Below are positions 6,523-12,816 of a stretch of 31,274 bases of DNA, one piece after another. Position numbers and translations under genes: made by a program. The notes under the pieces are model-generated. The model had not been told where the DNA came from and did no database searches. It saw nothing but the letters and a program-made list of their open reading frames with translations. Within the stretch, counting starts at the first letter, position 1, and every line of letters starts with the position of its first letter. The stretch lies in IMG/VR virus record IMGVR_UViG_3300007735_000604, positions 1 through 31,274 of that record, one strand, 5' to 3'. This DNA comes from a virus.

Positions 6523-6680
6523 CACTCTTCATCCTTCATCATGTATTCTTCCAAGAAAATTAAGCAATCAGCTAAACTTCCAGCAAATAAAATTGCAGTT
6601 TTGTAATCATAAACATTGTGTTGCTTCACAATGTATCCACCGAGTTCAAGTTTGACCAACATTGCTGCTTTCTTCCACAT
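6522..6680 (-). CDS. Small hypothetical protein, 52 aa
   Basis: Found by translating the minus strand between two coupled genes. The frame is open from ATG 6680 to the TGA that overlaps the next gene's start. It has a GGAG Shine-Dalgarno 8 nt upstream and its start overlaps the upstream stop (TGATG). The protein begins MWKKAAMLVKLELGGY, has an amphipathic helical middle (ILFAGSLADCLIFLEEYM) and an acidic end. Its coding comes from exact fit into the chain of overlapping genes; function unknown. Confidence 0.72.
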   Translation of the reverse strand: MWKKAAMLVKLELGGYIVKQHNVYDYKTAILFAGSLADCLIFLEEYMMKDEE

Positions 6681-6817
6681 CACTCTTTCTCCTTCAATGG
6701 CACAGCAGGAACACCTGACTGCGTTTTGCGTTGCGGTTTATTTTTTGTCGAGTTGTTCATCGATGGCGGTCGCGGCATTGGCTCCCCAAGCGTGTAATTG
6801 AATTGTGGAAAACTCAT
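6680..6817 (-). CDS. Small hypothetical protein, 45 aa
   Basis: An open frame from ATG 6817 (overlapping the upstream stop as ATGA) to TGA 6680 (overlapping the next start as TGATG). The Shine-Dalgarno GGAGAAAG precedes the start. The product is short, proline-, asparagine- and lysine-rich (PMPRPPSMNNSTKNKPQRKT) and probably disordered. It is supported by coupling geometry rather than similarity. Confidence 0.62.
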   Translation of the reverse strand: MSFPQFNYTLGEPMPRPPSMNNSTKNKPQRKTQSGVPAVPLKEKE

Positions 6818-7023
6818 CACTCTTTCTCCATTAAAGCGCGATGTGCTGCCTCAATAAGCGCCTCCCACATTACCGCGCCTTTGAGGATGTTTTTATCGTG
6901 CTCTTCATACTCAATCAGTAATGCCACAACATTTCGCAACCGCTCAATCTCGTCGGCGGCTTCTTTTCTTTGGCTGCAACAGTCCGTTGCTTCAAACTCA
7001 CGCAACCGTTCAACGATGTCCAT
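6817..7023 (-). CDS. Ead/Ea22-like helical phage protein, 68 aa
   Basis: The signature IVERLREF...RKEAADEIERLR is shared with the widespread small phage proteins often annotated Ead/Ea22-like. The first 35 residues are strongly helical and charged. Function is unknown in the family. ATG 7023 is preferred over GTG 7026; a GGAGGTGAG Shine-Dalgarno precedes it. It is coupled to genes on both sides. Confidence 0.72.
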   Translation of the reverse strand: MDIVERLREFEATDCCSQRKEAADEIERLRNVVALLIEYEEHDKNILKGAVMWEALIEAAHRALMEKE

Positions 7024-7232
7024 CACTCACCTCCAAACCCTTTCAACGTGTAACTAATACTATCGAACGTATAGTCGCCGTATTTTTCCAACGCGCGTTG
7101 TAATGAATCAATCTGCTTTCGTAATGCCATGCACGCATTCAAAGCATTGTCACGCTGACGCTCTGCTTCAGCGAGCCGTTTACGCAATTCTATGATGTGC
7201 TCGATCGTCAGTTCGTCAGCGTGTCTGTTCAT
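7023..7232 (-). CDS. Coiled-coil hypothetical protein, 69 aa
   Basis: A nearly continuous charged helix (IIELRKRLAEAERQRDNAL, then LRKQIDSLQRALEKYG) predicts a coiled coil, followed by a short beta-like glycine-rich end. AGGAC lies upstream of ATG 7232. There is a 4-nt gap to the preceding gene, the only true gap in this run. No function recognised. Confidence 0.7.
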   Translation of the reverse strand: MNRHADELTIEHIIELRKRLAEAERQRDNALNACMALRKQIDSLQRALEKYGDYTFDSISYTLKGFGGE

Positions 7233-7236
7233 TGTT

Positions 7237-7590
7237 TTATTGTCCTAATGCTTGCTCGATGTCACCGCGGACAGTCGGAAGATTGACCGCGCTACCTTCG
7301 CCACCAAGGGTTGCGTAGCCTGCTACGTCATCCCAATGATCGCGATGATTCTGATTGCCATTCAACAAGCGAGCAAGCTTCATGGCAATGCACTCGATCG
7401 ATTCTTTTTGTTGATCGTTCAAGTTTTGCCAGTTGCGGCCAGAACGCATGACGTCTTTGAGAGACTGAGAAAGGCTCGCCGTCTCTTTGTAGATGCCATG
7501 GGTCTTTTCTTTTTTAGATAATGAAACATTGATATCCATCTGTGGCTCCTGTGTTGCTGCTGCTTTTAAAACATCTGAAAGGTTCATCAT
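7237..7590 (-). CDS. DUF6378-domain protein, 117 aa
   Basis: The C-terminal two thirds match the pattern of DUF6378 phage proteins as I know it: YKETASLSQSLKDVM, W-L-QKESIECIAMKLARLLNGN, then DHWDDVAGYATL. Conserved His/Asp and Gly-Tyr residues are present. No activity is established for the family; a nucleotide-pool role has been suggested from context in other phages, but nothing here proves it. The start at 7590 gives an ATGA overlap with the upstream gene and has GGAAG 8 nt before; a start 15 nt upstream is also in frame. Confidence 0.78.
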   Translation of the reverse strand: MMNLSDVLKAAATQEPQMDINVSLSKKEKTHGIYKETASLSQSLKDVMRSGRNWQNLNDQQKESIECIAMKLARLLNGNQNHRDHWDDVAGYATLGGEGSAVNLPTVRGDIEQALGQ

Positions 7591-7874
7591 TTTACTTTCT
7601 TCCATTTAGTTGGTTCGACCAACGTGAACGTGCTCGCTGTTCGACCGTTTTCATCATAGTTACGATTTACTTTTATTGCGCCGCGCTTAATCAACATTCT
7701 CATATTGGAAGACACGGTCCATGAGTTTATATCAAGCTCCTTTGCTAAAGTGACGTACAGGGTAGAGAAGTTGATGTGGATCCCGTACTTAAGAAACAAC
7801 CTGATCCACAAGACCTTGGCAGATGACGAAATCTTTTCGTCAACCAACACAAGAAGTAAAAAATTATAATCCAT
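7587..7874 (-). CDS. Winged-helix DNA-binding protein, 95 aa
   Basis: The architecture is a winged helix: an initial helix (EKISSSAKVLWIRLFLKYG), then TLAKELDINSWTVSSNMRMLIKRGAI as helix 2/recognition helix 3, then a wing (IKVNRNYDENGRTASTFTL). This resembles the replication-initiator/DnaD-like and HTH_36 type of phage DNA-binding proteins. It may regulate this operon or take part in replication; the sequence does not decide between them. It overlaps the upstream gene by 11 nt. Confidence 0.75.
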   Translation of the reverse strand: MDYNFLLLVLVDEKISSSAKVLWIRLFLKYGIHINFSTLYVTLAKELDINSWTVSSNMRMLIKRGAIKVNRNYDENGRTASTFTLVEPTKWKKVK

Positions 7875-8190
7875 TGATGATTGCTTCCTTTAAAGCTTCT
7901 CCTGTTGCGAAATGGTTTTTCTCATTGTCATTGCCGATCGCATCAGCAAGAGCGCGCGCCTTGATCTGGGCATCGCCAGAGATTGTATAGACACGCACGG
8001 GGATCGCATCGACATCAGACACATTCGTGTCAGCGACAACGCGAAACTTGGTCACGCGACCTTTGCGATCAACTTTGATGGCACGCGCCAAACGCCAATC
8101 TGAATAGCGCGTGGTCTTTAGTCTGATTGTGGTGCTGCTGCGGTCAAACCTGACCGCAACAACATCGCCCTTCACTACAGAGGCTTCCAT
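7864..8190 (-). CDS. Hypothetical protein, 108 aa
   Basis: A beta-rich basic N-terminal half (VVAVRFDRSSTTIRLKTTR, then VTKFRVVADT) is followed by a helical acidic C-terminus (ALADAIGNDNEK). No family recognised. ATG 8190 overlaps the TAA of the preceding gene (TAATG), favouring it over a start 66 nt upstream inside that gene. Confidence 0.7.
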   Translation of the reverse strand: MEASVVKGDVVAVRFDRSSTTIRLKTTRYSDWRLARAIKVDRKGRVTKFRVVADTNVSDVDAIPVRVYTISGDAQIKARALADAIGNDNEKNHFATGEALKEAIINGL

Positions 8191-8495
8191 TATTCGGCCT
8201 CCTTCTTCTTGGCGACGACTTTGACGACAGGAAACGATTCGCCGTCCTTCTTGCATGCCGAGAACAGCTTAAACTGCGCTTCGGTGATACCGTAGTCCTT
8301 GAGCAGCTTGTCGAAGTCCATCGACGAACGCTGCGAGAGTGTAACCGTAACGTCTTCTTCGGTGCCTTCGTGGCGACCGAGATCCCATTCCTTGACGAAC
8401 GTATCGCGCGCGGCTTCGTATGCTTCCTTGGCCGCGTCAGCAGCGTTCTTGAGAGCGATGAGGGTGTCTGGGTGAGTGCGGTTTGCGATGGTCAT
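8190..8495 (-). CDS. Hypothetical protein, 101 aa, first gene of leader-E unit
   Basis: An alanine-rich N-terminal helix (ALKNAADAAKEAYEAARDTF), a short beta segment (VTVTLSQRSS), then DFDKLLKDYGITEAQFKLF and a lysine-rich tail. No family recognised with confidence; it looks like a small helical nucleic-acid- or protein-binding factor. It is the first of about twelve coupled genes, and its ATG follows the leader-E GGAGATT block. Confidence 0.73.
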   Translation of the reverse strand: MTIANRTHPDTLIALKNAADAAKEAYEAARDTFVKEWDLGRHEGTEEDVTVTLSQRSSMDFDKLLKDYGITEAQFKLFSACKKDGESFPVVKVVAKKKEAE

Positions 8496-8590
8496 CTCAA
8501 AATCTCCTATCTAAAATCTAGCGGCTCGCTGCCGACGCCCCCTTCTCCCATATCCCGAAGATCGGTGCAAGCATTTTTTTGTACATTCTC
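8496..8590 (-). promoter_or_regulatory. Leader module E
   Basis: On the minus strand: the box at 8563-8587 (ATGTAC, an A/T tract, then GCTTGCACC), CCGA-TCT-TCGG, TATGG 12 nt after TTGCAC, a CGGC-AGCGA-GCCG hairpin at 8522-8534, CTAGATT, and TAGGAGATT before the ATG at 8495. The most diverged copy, with an extra short insertion before the Shine-Dalgarno. Confidence 0.66.
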
Positions 8591-8599
8591 AAAATTATT

Positions 8600-8776
8600 T
8601 TATCTTCCCTCGCGTTGCCCGAACGGGCGCGGCACTGGCAGATCGTTCTGTTCTGGTAAGTTATTGTTATCTTGAGGTTTTTCATTCAGAACCCTAATCG
8701 TGATTTGGGCTATCATGCCCGTGATAATGAGGCCGCCAGCGGCCGCAATCATCAATACAAGCTCATGTTTCGTCAT
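8600..8776 (-). CDS. Small N-terminal membrane protein, 58 aa
   Basis: Found by direct translation of the minus strand. After MTKHE there is one hydrophobic segment (LVLMIAAAGGLIITGMIA) and then a polar, asparagine/proline-rich tail. The ATG overlaps the end of the preceding gene by 14 nt. The topology resembles small lysis or envelope proteins, but nothing identifies a role. It is the last gene of the recombination operon; leader E follows. Confidence 0.65.
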   Translation of the reverse strand: MTKHELVLMIAAAGGLIITGMIAQITIRVLNEKPQDNNNLPEQNDLPVPRPFGQREGR

Positions 8777-8984
8777 TTTTTCTCATCTCCCATATGCGTC
8801 TAGCTTCTGCTTCAATGTGTGGCCGAATCATCGCGGGCAACGTTTCCAGCGAGGTTTTCCGCGAGGTTTTGTCAGGCAAGTCCAAAATGGCGCAAGCCGC
8901 CCAATAGATCTCGATGCGGATCGCGGATCGGATCCCAGCGTTTAAATCCTCAATCGACTTCATCCCCTTCATCACCAAACGCAT
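8763..8984 (-). CDS. Hypothetical helical protein, 73 aa
   Basis: A helical basic protein (SIEDLNAGIRSAIRIEIYWA, then IRPHIEAEARRIWEMRKN). No family recognised. The frame extends upstream for another 67 codons inside the VRR-NUC gene, but those residues are arginine/serine-rich antifunctional-looking sequence. A start at 8984 (35-nt overlap, weak GAGCGA ribosome site) or 8963 is therefore more likely. Start uncertain. Confidence 0.6.
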   Translation of the reverse strand: MRLVMKGMKSIEDLNAGIRSAIRIEIYWAACAILDLPDKTSRKTSLETLPAMIRPHIEAEARRIWEMRKNDET

Positions 8985-9405
8985 CTGTTCGCTCGGGCTC
9001 CCTGACGGCCAGCCAATCGTCGAACGCTTCCCACGCCGCGTCCGCCCCGAGCGCGACGCAGACGAACGCACCTGCTTTTTGCGCGGCATTGAGATACTCC
9101 TGCTGTCCATCTTGCCATTGTGATTTTGTGTGGTCTCTGCGTTTGATCTCGCAGACAAATGCGGGCGACGCGGGAATAATGACATCGGCCGCGCCCTTGA
9201 CCATGCCCTCGGCCTTCTCTCTTGCGACCTGCCTGAAGTGCCTCTGACCTTCGTTGCGCGGGTGCAGGGCGATCATGCCATAGCTGTCGCCCCACCATAG
9301 GCGCAGGCGATTGAAGAAGGTCACCTGCTCGACGGCTTCTGTGGCGCATTGGCCGCGGAACTCGGTGTCGCCATAGACGCGGATTTTTTTAAGCTGCAAG
9401 TGCAT
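8950..9405 (-). CDS. VRR-NUC domain nuclease, 151 aa
   Basis: Predicted PD-(D/E)XK nuclease of the VRR-NUC family, which includes FAN1-like and Holliday-junction-resolving enzymes. Visible motifs are an N-terminal Glu (ATEAVEQ), HPRNEG, KGAADVII (Asp74), CEIKRR (Glu86, Lys88) and SQWQDGQQEY, i.e. E - D - ExK - Q. It is about the normal length for stand-alone phage members. ATG 9405 follows GAGGAAG and overlaps the helicase stop by 17 nt. Sitting directly behind an SF2 helicase, it could act as a junction or structure-specific nuclease in recombination or packaging-branch removal; that is inference. Confidence 0.85.
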   Translation of the reverse strand: MHLQLKKIRVYGDTEFRGQCATEAVEQVTFFNRLRLWWGDSYGMIALHPRNEGQRHFRQVAREKAEGMVKGAADVIIPASPAFVCEIKRRDHTKSQWQDGQQEYLNAAQKAGAFVCVALGADAAWEAFDDWLAVREPERTDAFGDEGDEVD

Positions 9406-11167
9406 CGGCTTCCTCATTAAATGCGAAGACTTTGTACCAGTCTCCGTCTTTGCGATAGGTGATGGTCTGCGGACGCTCGCCGCGCAGGCTTGCATAAAGC
9501 ACCGCCATGCGATGCCCGTCAGCCCATGTCGGCTCCTTGTGTACCCAGAACGAGAACGTCCTGAACTCGGTCACAACATCAACGCGCAGGACAGCGCGCC
9601 CAGCCTTGGAAATCGTGTTCCTTGTTGACCATGCCAGCACGCGGTCTGTCTGCCTGATGGTCGGATCTTTCTTCTTGTTTGCGAACTCAAGGCGAAGCTT
9701 CTCGTTCGGATCGACAATCTCGTTTTTGCATTCTGTGCAATGCCGCGCGGCGATATCGTTCTCGGCCTTGCAGGCAGGGCACTCTTTGAACGTCCAACGA
9801 TAGCGGCACCGATCAAGATCGCCGCCACCAACAGCGACAAAGCCTTGGCAGCGCCGCCCATGATGGGCAGGCATATCACCGAACTCGGTCTCAATGCGAC
9901 GGCCGTCAAGATCAACGTAATAACCGTTGTCGTCGATCTCGTATTTGTCTTTATTGAAGCGCGCCACGAACTCGTTTTCTGTTTCGCATTCAGGGCAGCG
10001 ACAGCGCAGCGTCTTGGCCTCTTCCTTCATGCCCATGGGGCGAATAGTCGGCGAGAAGATATCGCCGTCTGGGCAGTGCCGCTCGATGTTCTGGGCATAA
10101 TCCAAGACAAGGCAGTCCGTCTTGCCTTCGGCGATACGCAGACCGCGGCCGATAATCTGCTGCAACAGCCCAGCTGATTCTGTGGCCCGAAGCATCGCGA
10201 TCACATCGACATGCGGAGCATCGAAGCCTGTGGTCAACACGGCCACATTCACGATGTATTTGATTTGACCAGCCTTGAAGCGCGCGATGATCTCGGCGCG
10301 CTCTTTGCGCGGTGTCTCGCCCGTGACAATAGCCGACAGCTCTGCAGGCAGGCTCTCGAGGCATTCTTTGGCATGCTGCACGGTTGCCGCGAAGATCATG
10401 ACACCATTGCGGCCACGGCTCTTGGCGACGACATCTGCGATGATTTTGGCCGTCTTGCGGCCCTGTCCCATATACGCGCGGTCGATGTCGTCAGCGTTAA
10501 ATTGGCCGCGGCTGTTCAACTCCATGCCAATGGTGTCGTAGCTCTCAGCATCAATAGAGCCGATTACAGGCGGCGTGAGATACCCAAGAGCGATCAGCTG
10601 CCGCGCCGTGATCTGATCAACAAGCTTTGTGAAGTAAGGCTCGCGCGCCTGCGTCTCTGGCACGGGTCTTCCGTCGGGCCACATGGCAAAGATATAGCCG
10701 CCGAACATGCGATAGGGCGTGGCCGTCATACCAACCACACGCACCATCGGGTTCTCGGCCCTGATCGCCTCGACAATCTTTTTGATGGTCGGCGTAATCC
10801 CGTGCGCTTCATCGATCACGATCATGCCAAACTCTTTGCCGAAGCGTTTGATCTTGTTTGCAATCGTCATCGGCGTCCCGAATACCACGGGGTGCTTCAG
10901 GTTCTTTTGCCCGACGCTCGCCGAGAAGATCGAATACGGGTTGCCTGTGAGCTTGTACTTCTCGCTGTTTTGAATCACCAACTCAGCTGAAGGCGCGATG
11001 CAAAGCACGCGCTTGCCTCCGCTGATCTCGCGCACAGTCTCGGCGAGTGCAGCAATGATATGCGACTTGCCTGCGCCAGTGGCCGCCTCAATCAAGCAAG
11101 GCGCGCGCAGCTTCTTAATCCACTTTACAATCTCGTCATGCGACTTCTGCTGGTATGGTCTCAACAT
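9389..11167 (-). CDS. SF2 DEAH-type helicase with C-terminal zinc ribbons, 592 aa
   Basis: ATP-dependent DNA/RNA helicase of superfamily 2, similar to UvsW/RecG-like or type III restriction helicases. Motifs: Walker A ATGAGKS (29-35), DEAH (119-122), GMTATP (146-151), motif V region VAVLTTGFDAPHVDVI (309-323), and motif VI QQIIGRGLR (336-344). After the helicase core come two cysteine knuckle sets, CRCPEC (389-394) and CPAC/CTEC (463-466, 477-480), predicted to bind zinc and DNA. A final 100-residue domain resembles a small beta-barrel. It probably serves recombination-dependent replication or fork remodelling, given the RecA-like, SSB and nuclease genes around it. It overlaps its upstream neighbour by 32 nt. 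Confidence 0.93.
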   Translation of the reverse strand: MLRPYQQKSHDEIVKWIKKLRAPCLIEAATGAGKSHIIAALAETVREISGGKRVLCIAPSAELVIQNSEKYKLTGNPYSIFSASVGQKNLKHPVVFGTPMTIANKIKRFGKEFGMIVIDEAHGITPTIKKIVEAIRAENPMVRVVGMTATPYRMFGGYIFAMWPDGRPVPETQAREPYFTKLVDQITARQLIALGYLTPPVIGSIDAESYDTIGMELNSRGQFNADDIDRAYMGQGRKTAKIIADVVAKSRGRNGVMIFAATVQHAKECLESLPAELSAIVTGETPRKERAEIIARFKAGQIKYIVNVAVLTTGFDAPHVDVIAMLRATESAGLLQQIIGRGLRIAEGKTDCLVLDYAQNIERHCPDGDIFSPTIRPMGMKEEAKTLRCRCPECETENEFVARFNKDKYEIDDNGYYVDLDGRRIETEFGDMPAHHGRRCQGFVAVGGGDLDRCRYRWTFKECPACKAENDIAARHCTECKNEIVDPNEKLRLEFANKKKDPTIRQTDRVLAWSTRNTISKAGRAVLRVDVVTEFRTFSFWVHKEPTWADGHRMAVLYASLRGERPQTITYRKDGDWYKVFAFNEEADALAA

Positions 11168-11612
11168 CTAAAATTTTCCTAAATTTTTCCATTGGTATTA
11201 AAACACAAGGCTCGATGTCTTGCGCGTCTCTTCTGTCCGTCCTTCCTGCCATTTTTATTTTTGGAAATCTTTCAAACCCATGGCCTGAAGGTATTGTCAT
11301 CACATAGATGCCGTCAGTCAATTTGATTGCGATAGCAACACCTATTGGGAAATCCGTATGCCACCTGCGAAGCGCAGACATTTTGTGGCAAGATAACATA
11401 TATCCACCAAGACGTTTCAATTCATCGTAAGAGTAGTTTCTGCATTTTATTTCAACGACTGCTTTTATGTCATCGAACAATAGAAAAGCATAATCAACTT
11501 CGCATGCAGGCTTTAGCTTGAACGCAGTGTAACCCCATAGAGTTGCCAATGACTTTGCAACAGCAAACTCATCATTTCGGTTTTGTTGCGTCTCGTAAAA
11601 TGGTCTTGTCAT
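11136..11612 (-). CDS. PD-(D/E)XK nuclease-like protein, 158 aa
   Basis: The core EVDYAFLLFDDIKAVVEIKCR matches a PD-(D/E)XK nuclease core: Asp40, then Glu54-x-Lys56 on the next strand, preceded by a helix with conserved Glu (NDEFAVAKSLA). The rest shows alpha/beta alternation. It may be an endonuclease acting with the adjacent helicase and methyltransferase. The helicase pairing resembles restriction-type modules, but no specificity subunit is present. ATG 11612 overlaps the methyltransferase stop (ATGA). Confidence 0.75.
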   Translation of the reverse strand: MTRPFYETQQNRNDEFAVAKSLATLWGYTAFKLKPACEVDYAFLLFDDIKAVVEIKCRNYSYDELKRLGGYMLSCHKMSALRRWHTDFPIGVAIAIKLTDGIYVMTIPSGHGFERFPKIKMAGRTDRRDAQDIEPCVLIPMEKFRKILDVETIPAEVA

Positions 11613-12160
11613 GATCTGCCAAAAAATCTCGGTGCTGTTTTCATTCTGTGGATCTTAGGATCTTCTTGTGGTTGGTGAAACATATACCAACACGCATTGT
11701 CTTTGCCCGCGCCCGCCGAATCTTCAATCCATTTGACGCGACCTATTGAAACAATACGAAGGCAATATTCAAGGTATGGCGCTGCCTGACGTGTGTGCAT
11801 CCAATCAGCATCAAAGAGCAGCCATGTCGGCGCTAGACGCGAACAGCGATCAATAATCTGGTGTAGTACCGTGCGTTCCCACGGCGGGTTTGTAATAATG
11901 AAATCAGCACCGCAGATCTCTGCTTCTGTGATCCAAGAAGCATCCTGCCGAATGATCCAATCGGCGCGTGGCTCGACATCATAAGCCATCGTGCATCCAT
12001 GCCCGTGGTATTCTAAATGCTTTACAAGCGCACCGTCTCCAGCGCATGGTTCGCAGAACGATATCTTATCTGGCAAGAACGAAATAAGCGGCTTCACGGC
12101 CGCCATAGGCGTCGGATAGAACGCAAGCTTGCGCGCCTCAAAATCACTCCGCTTGCCCAT
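11609..12160 (-). CDS. DNA (adenine-type) methyltransferase, 183 aa
   Basis: Class I SAM-dependent methyltransferase. The SAM-binding motif is FCEPCAGDGAL (35-45); the catalytic motif IV is NPPW (91-94), typical of N6-adenine or N4-cytosine enzymes; the N-terminal YPTP element is common in phage adenine methylases. At 183 aa it is small and has no obvious target-recognition domain, so the recognised site cannot be predicted. Its position among recombination genes suggests protection of phage DNA from host restriction or self-marking. ATG 12160 overlaps the YqaJ gene by 17 nt; an in-frame start far upstream lies inside that gene and is unlikely. Confidence 0.85.
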   Translation of the reverse strand: MGKRSDFEARKLAFYPTPMAAVKPLISFLPDKISFCEPCAGDGALVKHLEYHGHGCTMAYDVEPRADWIIRQDASWITEAEICGADFIITNPPWERTVLHQIIDRCSRLAPTWLLFDADWMHTRQAAPYLEYCLRIVSIGRVKWIEDSAGAGKDNACWYMFHQPQEDPKIHRMKTAPRFFGRS

Positions 12161-12743
12161 CGACCCACTTTTCCTTTTGCTCGCGCTCTTCGAGGTAGCG
12201 GTTGTGAAAGTTTTTAAGAGGCACAAGAATTGTTTCAAGATATCTGTCATCGCGATCAACGCGCTCAAGATAGGTGTCTTTCGGCGTCCATTGCCAGAAG
12301 TCGCACCAATCGCGGTTGGTGACAAACAGCTGCACTTGCACTTGCGCGTAGTAATGTTGTTGTTGTTTCAAAGCCTTGAAACGCACAGGCGCGAACTCAT
12401 GGCGCAAACCATATGGGCATTTGACTTCGATCAAACCCTTCTCGCCAACATAACCGTCAGGTGATGCGCCGAGCCAATCTTCATGCGTGACGAAAGATGC
12501 AGGCACAACGTTGCGCTCTGTCATCATTTCATATTCGATGATTGCGCCGGGCTCATGCAACGTGCCCCATTCTGTGGCGACATTGCCTTTAAACTCGTTC
12601 GGCAAACCGTGATAATCGCGGCACATCTTCCGCATAACATCATCAGGTTTTTGAAACGGCGATAGGCCGAGGATCGCACCAACGGCAGATCCCGTGACAC
12701 GGCCCTGTCTTGCCTTGAACCATTCTTCGCTACGCTGTTCCAT
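12144..12743 (-). CDS. YqaJ-family recombination exonuclease, 199 aa
   Basis: Phage 5'-3' exonuclease of the lambda-Exo/YqaJ fold that resects double-strand ends for annealing or strand invasion. Visible: the N-terminal RSEEWFKARQGRVTGS block, catalytic GASPDG (Asp96) and LIEVKCP (Glu106, Lys108), then the Gln-rich helix YYAQVQVQL. ATG 12743 is chosen for its AAGGAATTATA ribosome site directly after the terminator-like hairpin at 12763-12795. An upstream in-frame start would run through that hairpin. It is normally partnered by an SSAP recombinase; here the nearest candidate is the RecA-fold ATPase at 13355-14146. Confidence 0.92.
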   Translation of the reverse strand: MEQRSEEWFKARQGRVTGSAVGAILGLSPFQKPDDVMRKMCRDYHGLPNEFKGNVATEWGTLHEPGAIIEYEMMTERNVVPASFVTHEDWLGASPDGYVGEKGLIEVKCPYGLRHEFAPVRFKALKQQQHYYAQVQVQLFVTNRDWCDFWQWTPKDTYLERVDRDDRYLETILVPLKNFHNRYLEEREQKEKWVDGQAE

Positions 12744-12756
12744 TATAATTCCTTTT

Positions 12757-12795
12757 TTAAAAGGAGGAGGCGTCACAGGGTAAAACGCCCCCTCC
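12757..12795 (-). terminator. Terminator/attenuator between ssb-like and yqaJ genes
   Basis: On the minus strand an 11-bp stem with one mismatch (GGAGGGGGCGT / ACGCCTCCTCC) closes an 11-nt loop and is followed by TTTTAAAA. The U run is only four long, so read-through is likely. It would reduce exonuclease, methyltransferase and helicase expression relative to the RecA-like and SSB genes. A second inverted repeat (GACGCTC...GAGCGTC) overlaps the preceding stop codon at about 12803-12831. Confidence 0.72.
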
Positions 12796-12816
12796 CCACT
12801 ACGACGCTCGTTTCCC

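Noticed and set aside
2901-8590. Leader repeats as N4-type single-stranded hairpin promoters or as a CRISPR-like array
   Set aside because: The hairpins vary in sequence and lie next to the ribosome site rather than at a promoter; copies are kilobases apart with genes between, so neither model fits.
10211-10990. Rightward 259-codon frame opposite the helicase
   Set aside because: Antisense to the well-supported SF2 helicase motifs; no own ribosome site or family pattern.
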